In this document: piece by piece, positions 36,685-45,509 of the stretch | How positions within the stretch are numbered: the first letter of the stretch is position 1 | How the letters are laid out: every line of letters begins with the position of its first letter | NCBI RefSeq assembly: GCF_020873875.1 | Contig: NZ_JAHWGU010000002.1 | Coordinates: 310,001-374,000, forward strand | DNA length: 64,000 bases | DNA from: Actinoplanes sp. DH11 | GTDB lineage: Bacteria > Actinomycetota > Actinomycetes > Mycobacteriales > Micromonosporaceae | Direction of reading: 5' to 3' | The notes under the pieces: generated by a model | What the model saw: only the letters and a program-made list of their open reading frames with translations | Told to the model about the DNA's origin: nothing | Database searches by the model: none | Made by a program: the position numbers and the translations under genes

Positions 36685-39300
36685 GTGCTGAGACGACAAC
36701 TGTTGAGACGCCGCCTGGCAGCGGCGGCGTTCTCCGCGAGCCTGGTGACCGCCCTGCTGGTGGTGGCGCCCGGGGCCGCGGCGGCCGAGCCGGACCCGCC
36801 GGCGGCCCCGGGCCCGCTGACGATCCAGCCCTTCTACGCACCGATCGAGGCGGACGGCGACGCGGTACCGGACACCACTCGGCGGAGACTCGCGCCGGCG
36901 GAGGAGCGCGAGCCCACTGCGGAGGATGCCCGCGAACTGGCCGAACGGCTGGGCGACAAGTCGTTCTCCGGCGTCGGCGAGGGCACCTCGATCGCCGCGG
37001 CGAGCACGGCACGCAAGCCACCGGCCAGCCCGGACGAGAGCTACCTCGCCCCGTGCTGGGACAGCGACGGCGGCCGCGGCGAGCACGGCCGGGTCTACAA
37101 CCGCTTCGAGTGGTGCCAGCGCGGGCGGATCGGCGGCATCGTGAAGGATGAGGACGGCGACGAGGTGGGCCGGGTCAGCGTGATCTTCCGGGCCGCCGCG
37201 TACGGCCGCGACGACGGCAACCGTGACGTCCGGGTCTTCCTGCGTTCCGAGCCCGGCTCGGCCGCGTACCAGGGGGACCAGGTTGGCCTGCGCAGCGCGC
37301 TGATGCACGTCTGGGCGGACTGCGACGACTACACCGCCGGTTGCACGGCCGGTGGCGCCACCGCGGGAAAGACGATGGACGACTGGAACTCCGACGGCAG
37401 CTGGCACTCCTGGACGGTCGCCTCGGCCGACAACAGCGGCGTCGGACCCTACCAGGTCAGCCGGCACCTGTGGCACCTCAAGAACCGGGTGTTCTCGCAC
37501 GCGTTGCCGGGTGTGCCGGCGCAGAAGTTCGCGGAGTCGCACACCATCCGCTGCGACTCGGCGACTGTCGGCTTCGCCCGGAGCCGGTCCAAAGCGTGCA
37601 TCTTCGACGACGTCATCCCGCACCTGCAGTACTCGGCGACCAGCACCAAGCACGGCGAGGTGGCGCGGCACATCCAGTGCGCGCTCGACTCCACCTGCAC
37701 GTCGTACCCGTTGAAGGACGGCAAACAGGTCCCGGGAAAGTTCGTCGAGAACCGCGACTCGCCCGGCCTGCACCGGATCACAGAGAAGACACCGGCCCAC
37801 CCCGACAACGTCACCTACTACGCCAAGAACAGCTACCAGAAGGACCAGGCCTGCCAGCAGGGCACCCCGTACTTCACCGACGGCCTGCCGCCGGCGCTGT
37901 ACAAGCCGCCGGCGCAGCAGTGCGACGAGTTCCCGTTCGCCTCCACCAAGGAGGGCGCCGGCGTCGGTGACTGGAACTTCTCCGTGCTTGGGGTGACGGC
38001 GGCGGTCAACAGGTGCGCGGGCATCGAACTGAAGGCCTACTACCGCAACGACCGGATCCTGGTGTGGCAGCCGAGCATGCCGAAACCCGCGGAGGACCCG
38101 TACTACGTGCACATCACCGACGTGCCGGACAGCACTCCGCCCGGCGACTGTGTGGACGAGGAGGACGAGGGCGAGGTCACCGACCTGCCGCCGACCGTCG
38201 ACGCCGGGGCGAACGTCAGCGGCGACGAAGGCTCGGTCATCACGCTCGGCGGCAGCGCGGCCGACGCGGAGGGAACGCCGTCGACGAACTGGACGTACGC
38301 GCCGGGAACCGGCACCGACCCCGGCGCCTCGTGCGCCTTCACCGCCGAGAACAACGTCGGCACCGGCATCACCTGCACCGACGACGGCGTCTACACGGTG
38401 ACGCTGACAGCCAACGACGGGGTCAACGGCTCGGTCAGCGACAGCGCGACGGTCACCGTCTACAACGTGGCGCCCTCGGTCAGCCCGCAGCCCAGTCCGT
38501 CGGCCCGGGCCGCGGCGGCCGACTCCGGCATCGTCACCCCCACGCCGTGGCAGGTTTTCCGGGTGGGCAGCTCGGTCAAACTGACGGCCGACTTCACCGA
38601 CCCCGGGCTCAACGACACCCACGTCTGCGCGGTGAACTGGGACGACGGCTCGACACAGAAGTTCACCTCGTACGGGCGGCAGTGCGTCCGCGAGCACACG
38701 TACACCCGGGCCGGGATGTTCACGATCAGCACCGGCGTCACCGACGACGACGGCGGGATCGCCGGCGAGAAGACCGTCATGGTGATCGTCTACGACCCGG
38801 ACGGTGGCTGGGCCAACGTGGACGGCTCGTACGACTCACCGGCCGGCGCGCTGCCCGGCGCACCCGCCGCGGCCGGCGAGGGCTGGCTGCACCTGACCGG
38901 GCGCTACTACCCGCAGGACAAGAGCACCCCGGTGGGCGCGGCCCGCAACTGGATGCCGCCCGGCAGCCCGTACCGCTTCGACATCCAGGGCGGAACCCTG
39001 GAGTGGCTCGTGGTGACGCCGGACGGCAAGGTCGCGGCGAAGACCACGGGCACGCTGGCCGGTACCTCGCAGCGTTACGGGATCGTCCTGTACGCGTACG
39101 AGAGCTGTACCGGCGCCACTCGTGCGGGCGCCTGCCAGAACGGGCCCGACCGGGTACGGACGGTGATCTGGCCGCTGTCGGCGGGGGCTTACCCGACCGG
39201 CGACGTCTTCTACGACAGCCGCGCCTCGGCCGGCTACGACGTCGACGTGGCGAACCCGCTGTCGATGCGCACCGGGACCACGCTCATCCAATGGCCGTGA
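36685..39300 (+). CDS. secreted NucA/NucB-type nuclease with PKD domain
   Basis: An exported protein of 871 residues. The signal region is basic (R-R-Q-L-L-R-R-R), then hydrophobic to A-A-A-A-E-P. The central part contains the NucA/NucB deoxyribonuclease signature C-D-E-F-P-F-A-S-T at about 413-421, with many cysteines nearby. Two PKD/immunoglobulin-like stretches follow (about 500-595, starting P-P-T-V-D-A-G, and about 620-700, with V-N-W-D-D-G-S). The C-terminal ~170 residues are a beta domain of unknown type. Bacillus NucB degrades extracellular DNA; this much larger form probably does likewise at the cell surface or outside. GTG 36685 follows GGAAGGG. A strong hairpin ends the gene. Confidence 0.85.
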   Translation: MLRRQLLRRRLAAAAFSASLVTALLVVAPGAAAAEPDPPAAPGPLTIQPFYAPIEADGDAVPDTTRRRLAPAEEREPTAEDARELAERLGDKSFSGVGEGTSIAAASTARKPPASPDESYLAPCWDSDGGRGEHGRVYNRFEWCQRGRIGGIVKDEDGDEVGRVSVIFRAAAYGRDDGNRDVRVFLRSEPGSAAYQGDQVGLRSALMHVWADCDDYTAGCTAGGATAGKTMDDWNSDGSWHSWTVASADNSGVGPYQVSRHLWHLKNRVFSHALPGVPAQKFAESHTIRCDSATVGFARSRSKACIFDDVIPHLQYSATSTKHGEVARHIQCALDSTCTSYPLKDGKQVPGKFVENRDSPGLHRITEKTPAHPDNVTYYAKNSYQKDQACQQGTPYFTDGLPPALYKPPAQQCDEFPFASTKEGAGVGDWNFSVLGVTAAVNRCAGIELKAYYRNDRILVWQPSMPKPAEDPYYVHITDVPDSTPPGDCVDEEDEGEVTDLPPTVDAGANVSGDEGSVITLGGSAADAEGTPSTNWTYAPGTGTDPGASCAFTAENNVGTGITCTDDGVYTVTLTANDGVNGSVSDSATVTVYNVAPSVSPQPSPSARAAAADSGIVTPTPWQVFRVGSSVKLTADFTDPGLNDTHVCAVNWDDGSTQKFTSYGRQCVREHTYTRAGMFTISTGVTDDDGGIAGEKTVMVIVYDPDGGWANVDGSYDSPAGALPGAPAAAGEGWLHLTGRYYPQDKSTPVGAARNWMPPGSPYRFDIQGGTLEWLVVTPDGKVAAKTTGTLAGTSQRYGIVLYAYESCTGATRAGACQNGPDRVRTVIWPLSAGAYPTGDVFYDSRASAGYDVDVANPLSMRTGTTLIQWP

Positions 39301-39320
39301 CGACCGGCTGAACCACGCGG

Positions 39321-39349
39321 CCGCCGCCGGGCACGAAGCCCGGCGGCGG
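39321..39349. terminator. bidirectional terminator
   Basis: A 12-base perfect stem, CCGCCGCCGGGC with GCCCGGCGGCGG, closes a 5-base ACGAA loop. It lies between the stop of the nuclease gene (39300) and the convergent aminotransferase remnant (39360). It should end transcripts from both sides. Confidence 0.75.
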
Positions 39350-39359
39350 TCCGAGCCGG

Positions 39360-39623
39360 TCAGACGGCGGCGATCAGCGTGGTCACGAGGCGGTCGACGT
39401 CGTACGCCGTGATGTGCAGGTGCGGGCCGCGTGGCTCGGTGAGGCCGACGCCCGCGGCCGCGAGCCGGGCGGCGATGTCGCCGGTGATCGTGGCGAGGGT
39501 GGCGGCGATCCGGGGCGGGCCCCGGGCGAGGATCTGTTCGAGGGCGGCCACGGCCATCGGGGTCAGCTCGAACAGGGTCCGGGCGCCCTGGTCGTGGCGC
39601 CGGGCGCCGGGCCCGGTGAACAA
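39360..39623 (-). pseudogene. class V aminotransferase C-terminal remnant
   Basis: An 87-codon frame whose sequence resembles the end of class V (kynureninase-like) aminotransferases: T-P-M-A-V-A-A-L-E-Q-I-L then P-P-R-I-A-A-T-L-A-T-I-T and finally Y-D-V-D-R-L-V-T-T-L. The family normally has a G-x-R-x-P segment and a long strand between R-G-P-H and the S-P-H-x-Y before the last helix; here R-G-P-H-L runs straight into H-I-T-A-Y-D. This suggests an internal deletion between two P-H motifs, on top of loss of the whole 5' part including the PLP lysine. There is no credible start. Confidence 0.5.
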
Positions 39624-39629
39624 CCGCCG

Positions 39630-42560
39630 CTAGTGCGTCAAGCCCGGCAAAGTCACGTCACCGCAGGCCGTCCGGGCGAGGTCCAGGTAATGCTCGGCCT
39701 CGGTCGGCTCGCCACGGGCCAGCATCAGCTCGCCGAGGTCCCGCAACGCCAGGGCGGTTCCGACCGGGTCCGCGAGGTCGATGAACTTCGCCAGGGATGC
39801 CCGCAGGTACCGCTCAGCTTCTGGCTGCGGTGCGGACCGCCCGCGCGCCCGCAACGCCAATGCCTCACTACGGCCGTCGCCATAGCTGGTGAATCGTTCC
39901 AAGCACACGTCCAAGTGCCGGGCCGCGCGCTCTTTGTTCCCTTGGCCCAGCTCCGCCAGGCCCAGACTGAGCAAAGCATGGCCTTCCCACACCCGGTCAC
40001 CGTGTTCGCGCAACACCGGGACCGCCCGCTCCAGGTGCACGACCGCCTCGGCGAAGCGACCATGCTGCTGGCAGGCGTATCCCTTTGCCCGGTAGGTGTA
40101 TGCCTCCCAGAGCAGGTCACCGCGGTCACGGAAAATCTGGACGCAAATGCGGTAGAGACGCAGCGCCTCGTCCAGATTTCCCTGCGTCACGTGCAGACTG
40201 CCCCGGCTGAGCAGCGCCGCCGCCTGCCAGTCGGGGTTGCCCACCTCGTTGAACAGGGCGACGCACTGGTCCAGGGTGGCGGCAGCCTCGGCGAACCGGC
40301 CGTCGGCGCGATAGACGTTGCCGAGACTCAGCAGCGCCATGGCATGCCAGTCGAGGTCACCGAGCCGCCGGAAGGTCTGCGCCACCCGGTCCAGGCTGAG
40401 CACCATGGCGCCCCACGGCGCGGGCACGCCCGGTTCGACGGTGAGCGATTCCGGCATGCCGTCGTCTCCGAGCGCGGAAGCCACCAGCCGGTCACCGACC
40501 CGGTGCGCGGCGTGCCGTGCGCTCGCCGCCGTCGACGTCCAATCGTCCCACTGCGACCACAGCTCGTACGAGAGCGGGACCAGGATGCCGGCGAGTGACC
40601 ATCCGGTCTCCAGCACCGTGCCGACGGCATCGGTGACCTCGCCCGAGAGCGCGGACCGCAGGGCAGGGACCCAGCCGAGTGGATACTTGCGCTGCGACGG
40701 GTGCCGCGGCGCGGCGGGATCGCCACTGACCAGCTTCTTCTCCATCCGGTCGAAGATGGCCATCCAGTCGTCGAGCACCTCGCCGCGGGCGGTGCGCCGC
40801 TCGTCGTCCGCGCCGGCGCCGCCGGGCAGTTCCCGGGCGAAGAGCGAGATCAAGTCGTGCATGCGGTAGCGCTGCCGGTTCGCGTGGTCGCGGCCGACGA
40901 CGTCGAGCAGGTGCCAATCGGCCAGGCGCTCGAGGAGACCGGCCATGTCCGGCTCGGCCGCGCCGGCCAGCGTTGCGGGGACCCAGGCCGGGAATGACGT
41001 ACCGTGCAACTGGCCGAGCAGCCGGAAGGTGTCCTGTTCGCGCGGCCCGAGTGACTGGTAGCTCAGTGCGATGCAGGCTCGGAACGTCACGTCGCCGGCT
41101 TCGAGCTCGTCCAACCGCCGCTGCTGGTCGCTGAGGCGGTCAGCCAGATCGGCAAGCATCCAGTGGCGCCGGGCACGCAGACGGGCGCCGGCGATGCGGA
41201 TGGCGAGCGGCAAGCGGCCGCAGAGCGCGATGATGCGGCGGGCAGCCTCCGGCTCGGCCGTCACCCGGTCGCGGCCGGCGGTGTTCGCCAGCAGGTCCAC
41301 GGACTCCTGGTCGTCGAACTCCGGCAACCAGATCCGCTCGGCCACCAGGCCGGCCAGCGGCGTCCGGCTGGTCACGATCACCGCCGACCCGGCGTCCCAG
41401 GGCAGCAACGGCCACACCTGGTTCTCCGACACGACGTTGTCCAGCACGATCAGCAGCCGCCGGCCCGCCAGGTGCGACCGGTACAGCTCGGCAGAACCGA
41501 CCCCGGTGCGATCGTCCAGGCCCAGCAGCCGTACGACGTGGGTCAGTGCTTCCTGCCCGGAGACCGGCCGGCCACCGAGCCCGCTGAGGTCGACCAGCAC
41601 CCGGCCGTCCGGAAACTCCTCGGCGAGCAGGTGCCCGGCGTGCACGGCCAGCGCGGTCTTCCCCACGCCGGCTTGGCCGGTGATGACCGTCAGGGCGCGG
41701 TCTCCCGCTGTGCTGGCAAGGCTTTTCAGGTGTTGCTCACGGCCGGTGAAATAGGTCAGGACGGGTGGCAGCCGCACCGGCGGCTGCGGGTGCGAACCGG
41801 CCACCTCCACTGTTTCCCGTACGGCGATCGGTGCGACGTCGCCCTGCAGGACGCGCAGGTGCAGCTCCCGCAGCGGCCGCCCCGGATCGATGCCGAGCTC
41901 GGTGGCCAGCCGCTCCCGCGCCGCGGTGTAGACCTGTAGCGCCTCCTGGACACGCCCGCCCTGGTGCAGCGCGAGCATCAGCTGCGCTTGAAACTTCTCC
42001 CGGAAGGGCTCGTCCTCGGCGGCCCGGCGCAGCTCCCCGACGATCTGCTGGTGCCGGCCCAGCCGCAGCTCCGCCTCGAAAAGGTCTTCCAGCGCGGTCA
42101 GGCGACGCTCGGTCAGCGCCGGTTCCTCGCGCTCGACCAAGGCCTCGGTAGTGCCGGCGAGCGCGGTGCCACGCCACAGCGCCACCGCCGAGCGCAGCCG
42201 CTCAGCCGCGGCTTCGGGCCGGTCGGCAGCGAGGTCGGCCCGGGCCTGCGCGGTCTCCCTGTCGAACTGGTGCAGGTCGAGATCGTCGGGCCCGACGGTG
42301 ATGCGGTAGCCGGGCGTCCGTCGCGCGATCTCGTGACCGCTCAACAGCTTGCGCAGGCGGGACACGTAGATCTGGAGCTGGCCTTTCACACTGGCCGGTG
42401 GCGACTCGCCCCAGGTGAGCGCGGTGACTGTGCTCGACGACACCACGCGGTTGGCGTTGAGCAGCAGCGCGGCCAGCACGGTCCGCTGTTTCGCCCCGCC
42501 GAGCCGGACGGGGCCCTCCTCGTCCCAGGCCTCAACGGGTCCCAGGAGTTGGAATCGCAT
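39630..42560 (-). CDS. SARP/AfsR-type regulator with NB-ARC and TPR
   Basis: A 976-residue regulator of the AfsR class. Order: OmpR-type winged helix (about 1-90, M-R-F-Q-L-L-G-P-V-E-A-W with L-R-K-L-L), bacterial transcriptional activation domain (about 95-240), NB-ARC ATPase (about 265-540, P-loop G-Q-A-G-V-G-K-T-A near 292, L-L-I-V-L-D-N-V), then tetratricopeptide repeats in the C-terminal third (L-S-L-G-N-V-Y-R-A-D-G-R-F-A-E-A-A type). AfsR-like proteins activate secondary metabolism and differentiation genes. No biosynthetic operon is next to it; the NRPS operon is 31 kb away. The start M-R-F-Q-L-L at 42560 is standard for the family. It abuts the aminotransferase remnant. Confidence 0.94.
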   Translation of the reverse strand: MRFQLLGPVEAWDEEGPVRLGGAKQRTVLAALLLNANRVVSSSTVTALTWGESPPASVKGQLQIYVSRLRKLLSGHEIARRTPGYRITVGPDDLDLHQFDRETAQARADLAADRPEAAAERLRSAVALWRGTALAGTTEALVEREEPALTERRLTALEDLFEAELRLGRHQQIVGELRRAAEDEPFREKFQAQLMLALHQGGRVQEALQVYTAARERLATELGIDPGRPLRELHLRVLQGDVAPIAVRETVEVAGSHPQPPVRLPPVLTYFTGREQHLKSLASTAGDRALTVITGQAGVGKTALAVHAGHLLAEEFPDGRVLVDLSGLGGRPVSGQEALTHVVRLLGLDDRTGVGSAELYRSHLAGRRLLIVLDNVVSENQVWPLLPWDAGSAVIVTSRTPLAGLVAERIWLPEFDDQESVDLLANTAGRDRVTAEPEAARRIIALCGRLPLAIRIAGARLRARRHWMLADLADRLSDQQRRLDELEAGDVTFRACIALSYQSLGPREQDTFRLLGQLHGTSFPAWVPATLAGAAEPDMAGLLERLADWHLLDVVGRDHANRQRYRMHDLISLFARELPGGAGADDERRTARGEVLDDWMAIFDRMEKKLVSGDPAAPRHPSQRKYPLGWVPALRSALSGEVTDAVGTVLETGWSLAGILVPLSYELWSQWDDWTSTAASARHAAHRVGDRLVASALGDDGMPESLTVEPGVPAPWGAMVLSLDRVAQTFRRLGDLDWHAMALLSLGNVYRADGRFAEAAATLDQCVALFNEVGNPDWQAAALLSRGSLHVTQGNLDEALRLYRICVQIFRDRGDLLWEAYTYRAKGYACQQHGRFAEAVVHLERAVPVLREHGDRVWEGHALLSLGLAELGQGNKERAARHLDVCLERFTSYGDGRSEALALRARGRSAPQPEAERYLRASLAKFIDLADPVGTALALRDLGELMLARGEPTEAEHYLDLARTACGDVTLPGLTH

Positions 42561-42606
42561 GTCGGTCAGTCTACAACCGACGATCATCCGTCACCGTTGC
42601 CGCAGG

Positions 42607-42635
42607 GCGCGCGGCCCCCGTGGAAGGCCGCGCGC
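42607..42635 (-). terminator. terminator after the small secreted protein gene
   Basis: A 10-base perfect stem, GCGCGCGGCC with GGCCGCGCGC, around a 9-base loop, sits just past the stop of the gene at 42644 on the minus strand and upstream of the SARP gene. Confidence 0.6.
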
Positions 42636-42643
42636 CGGGCAGG

Positions 42644-43072
42644 TCAGGGAGCGGCGATCCGCACGTTGCAGGCCGCGGCTCCGTCGTTGATCCACATGCT
42701 CACGTTGACGTCGAGCTTCGTGCCGCTGCGCTGCGCCCACGGCATCGTGTACTCGTGGGTGCGTGCCCGGTCGGGGGCGCCCGACCAGGTCTTGCGGCCC
42801 TTGTCGACAAGAGAACCGCCCTTGGCCTGGTCGGTCACGACCTTCCAGGCCTCCAGGCCCCAGGTGCCACCCCACTCCGTGCTGATGGCGCGGGCCCGCT
42901 TCTTGTCGGCGCTGACCTCCCAGGTGACCGTGATGGAACTCTGGTCGACGACACCGCGGTAGCAGTTGCCCTTGGCCGTGTGCTTGGTGGCGGCGTACGC
43001 CGCCGGGGAGGCGACCACCACTCCGGCCAGGAGGGCACCCGCGACAACCGCACTTGCGACGCTTCTGCGCAC
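42644..43072 (-). CDS. small secreted protein
   Basis: A 142-residue exported protein. Residues 1-28 are a Sec signal (R-R-S, then A-V-V-A-G-A-L-L-A-G-V-V-V-A, cut near A-Y-A-A). The mature part is about 114 residues, basic and beta-rich, with two cysteines (N-C-Y-R and A-A-C-N-V) that could form a disulfide, and several Trp. No catalytic pattern is visible. GTG 43072 has AAAAGGA upstream. It is followed by a hairpin and is probably monocistronic. Function unknown. Confidence 0.8.
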   Translation of the reverse strand: MRRSVASAVVAGALLAGVVVASPAAYAATKHTAKGNCYRGVVDQSSITVTWEVSADKKRARAISTEWGGTWGLEAWKVVTDQAKGGSLVDKGRKTWSGAPDRARTHEYTMPWAQRSGTKLDVNVSMWINDGAAACNVRIAAP

Positions 43073-43171
43073 TGACTCATCCTTTTCGCTACATGATCAA
43101 GTCAGCAGCAGTCTGCGATGATCCGCTTTACGGAAGCTATACGGGCCCTTTACCCGCACCGCAGAGCCGGG

Positions 43172-45469
43172 TCAGCTGACGCGGACGAGGCGCCAGTTGT
43201 TGTCGGCGCTGCCGTTGTCGGGTTCCTGGACGACCTGGGCTCCCCAGGTGCTGGAGGCGCCCAGCACGGCGAGGACCTTGCCGCTGTTGACGTTGCGGAT
43301 GCGGTACGAGCCGTCGCTGTTGCGCACCAGGGTCCAGCGGTGGTCGGCGGTGCCGTTGTCGGCCCACTGCAGCACGGTGGCGTTGTCGGCGGCCGACATG
43401 TTCTCGACGCCGAGGACCTTGTTGCTGTTGACGTTGCGGAAGCGGACGGCGGCGCCGTCGGTGATCTGCGCCCACAGGTGGTCGGCGGTGCCGGTGTCGC
43501 CCCACACGACGGCCCGGCCGCCGTCCGCGGTGGACATGTCCTGGACGCCGACGACCAGCCCGGAGGCCACGTTCACCAGTTTGTAGGTGGCCTCGGCGGT
43601 GCCGGAGGTGTTCCAGTAGACGGCGTAGTTGACGCCGTGCGCGTCGTGGAACGGCCCCAGGTTCACCGTGGTCCCGTTGGCGGTGGCGGTGAATGCCAGG
43701 CTGCTCGTGCTGGTCCGGGTGATCGACGGGACGGCGAGTGACGGGTTGGCGGTCAGGGCGGTGTTGCCGTACCGGCCGCAGAGCACGACGGGGCCGTACA
43801 CGATGGCCTGCACCGCGGGGTTGTCGTTCGCGGCCTGCATGGTCACGCGCATCGGCAGGCGGACGGTCAGGACGTCACCGGCGGCCCAGGTGCGGGTCAC
43901 GGTGGCGTAGGTGCCGGGGGTGGTGGTGACGTTCTCGGTGGCGCCGTTGACGGCGAGGGTGGCTCCGGCGGCCCAGGACGGGATGCGGACCCGGATGCTC
44001 CACGAGCCGCTCACCGTGCCGGTCAGGGTGAGCGTCGTGGTGTCGCCGACCGGGTAGGTCGTGCTCTGCGTGACGGTGATGCCCCGCTGGGTCCAGGACA
44101 GCACGGACGGCGTGAACAGGTTGACGGTCAGGGTCGTACCGTTGTGGAAGTAGATCGAGTCCATCAGTTTGGTGTTGGTCTCGATGCCGGTGCCCTGGCA
44201 GCACCAGAAGCTGTTGTAGTCCGTCGACCAGGTGCCGCCGCCCCAGGCCGGTCCGACGCCGCGGCGCCCACCGGCTCGCAGCGGCGTGAAATAGGTGACG
44301 TGGCCGTGATTGTCGGCCGGGTTCTGCGCGCCGATCAGGTGGTTGAGCAGGGCGCGTTCGTAGAAGTCGAAGTACGCCGCCCGGCCCGGGTCGGTGAGCC
44401 ACAACTCGCGGGTCAATTTCAGCATGTTGTACGTGTTGCAGTGCTCGCAGGTGTCGTCGGTGAGGTAGCCGGCGATGGCGTTGGGCGGCCGGAAGTGCTC
44501 GGCCTGACTGTTGCCGCCGATGACGTACGTGTGTGCGCCGGTGGTGATGTTCCAGGCGTTGGCGGCGATGTCGCGGTACCGGGTGGTGCCGGTGGCCTTG
44601 TACTCGCGGGCCGCGCCGATCCACTTCGGCACCTGGGTGTTCGCGTGCAGGCCGTTGAGCTGGTCGGAGCCGGCGGCGAGCGGGGTGAACACGGCGGCGT
44701 GGTCGAAGCGCTGGGCCGCGGCGAGCCACCGGCCGTCCCCGGTCTGCTGGTAGATGTCGGCCAGAACCTCGTTCATGCCGCCGAACTCGGTGCCGAGCAT
44801 GGCCTGCATCTGGTTCGCGGTGAGCCGTGCCGTGCGGGTGTCGACCCAGCCGGCGAGCCGCAGCAGGACATCGCGGGCCTGGGTGTTGCCCATGTAGCGC
44901 CACGCGTCGAGCAGCCCGGCGAGGGTCTTGTGGATGCAGTAGTACGGCACGTTGCCGTTGCTCAGCGTGCGTGCTTCCAGGGCCGTGAAGTCGGATTCGG
45001 GGAACCCGGAGAGGTAGCCGTTCGCGGCCTGGCACTTGGCCAGTTCGGCCACCATGTAGTTCGCCTTGTCCCGGCAGGTGGTGTCGCCGAGGACCGCCCA
45101 CGCCTGCGCCCACGCGGTCAGGAAGTGACCCTGCATGTGGGTGCGGAACGGGAAGTTCGGCGCGTCCCAGCCGCCGGTGGCCGCGGCGCCGCCGGTGGAC
45201 CGGCCGTGGTTGGCGCGGAAGTTGTAGAGCAGCCGGTCGACGTCGACGAACCGCAGGTAGTTCATGGTGCGGTTCTGGTTGTCCAGCCACCGTCCCGCGG
45301 TGAGCCGGACCTGGCCCAAATCGAACGGGTGGGCGGAGACGCCGAGGTCGGCCCGGACCGGCGGGACCACGGCGGCCTGTGCCCGGCCGGTGCCGGCGAC
45401 GGTGGTCGCCACGGCGCCGGCCCCGGCGGCCTGCAACAGGCGGCGCCGGCTGATGGGATGCGAGGACAT
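43172..45469 (-). CDS. secreted GH127-family beta-L-arabinofuranosidase with lectin module
   Basis: A 765-residue exported glycosidase. A twin-arginine signal starts it (S-R-R-R-L-L-Q-A-A-G-A-G). The GH127 catalytic region (about 40-600) shows the zinc and nucleophile residues: Glu342 and Cys344 in E-H-C-N-T-Y-N, and Cys423-Cys424 in F-W-C-C-Q-G-T-G, matching Glu338, Cys340, Cys417 and Cys418 of Bifidobacterium HypBA1; Cys423 is the likely nucleophile. A ricin-type beta-trefoil lectin (about 625-765, with repeated L-x-V-x-x-x-x-S and W) follows. It would release L-arabinofuranose from plant glycans outside the cell. It starts 40 bases after the GH43 stop, so they form an operon. Confidence 0.92.
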   Translation of the reverse strand: MSSHPISRRRLLQAAGAGAVATTVAGTGRAQAAVVPPVRADLGVSAHPFDLGQVRLTAGRWLDNQNRTMNYLRFVDVDRLLYNFRANHGRSTGGAAATGGWDAPNFPFRTHMQGHFLTAWAQAWAVLGDTTCRDKANYMVAELAKCQAANGYLSGFPESDFTALEARTLSNGNVPYYCIHKTLAGLLDAWRYMGNTQARDVLLRLAGWVDTRTARLTANQMQAMLGTEFGGMNEVLADIYQQTGDGRWLAAAQRFDHAAVFTPLAAGSDQLNGLHANTQVPKWIGAAREYKATGTTRYRDIAANAWNITTGAHTYVIGGNSQAEHFRPPNAIAGYLTDDTCEHCNTYNMLKLTRELWLTDPGRAAYFDFYERALLNHLIGAQNPADNHGHVTYFTPLRAGGRRGVGPAWGGGTWSTDYNSFWCCQGTGIETNTKLMDSIYFHNGTTLTVNLFTPSVLSWTQRGITVTQSTTYPVGDTTTLTLTGTVSGSWSIRVRIPSWAAGATLAVNGATENVTTTPGTYATVTRTWAAGDVLTVRLPMRVTMQAANDNPAVQAIVYGPVVLCGRYGNTALTANPSLAVPSITRTSTSSLAFTATANGTTVNLGPFHDAHGVNYAVYWNTSGTAEATYKLVNVASGLVVGVQDMSTADGGRAVVWGDTGTADHLWAQITDGAAVRFRNVNSNKVLGVENMSAADNATVLQWADNGTADHRWTLVRNSDGSYRIRNVNSGKVLAVLGASSTWGAQVVQEPDNGSADNNWRLVRVS

Positions 45470-45509
45470 GGTGACTCTCCTTGGGGGAACGGCTGGGGGC
45501 GGCCGGCGG

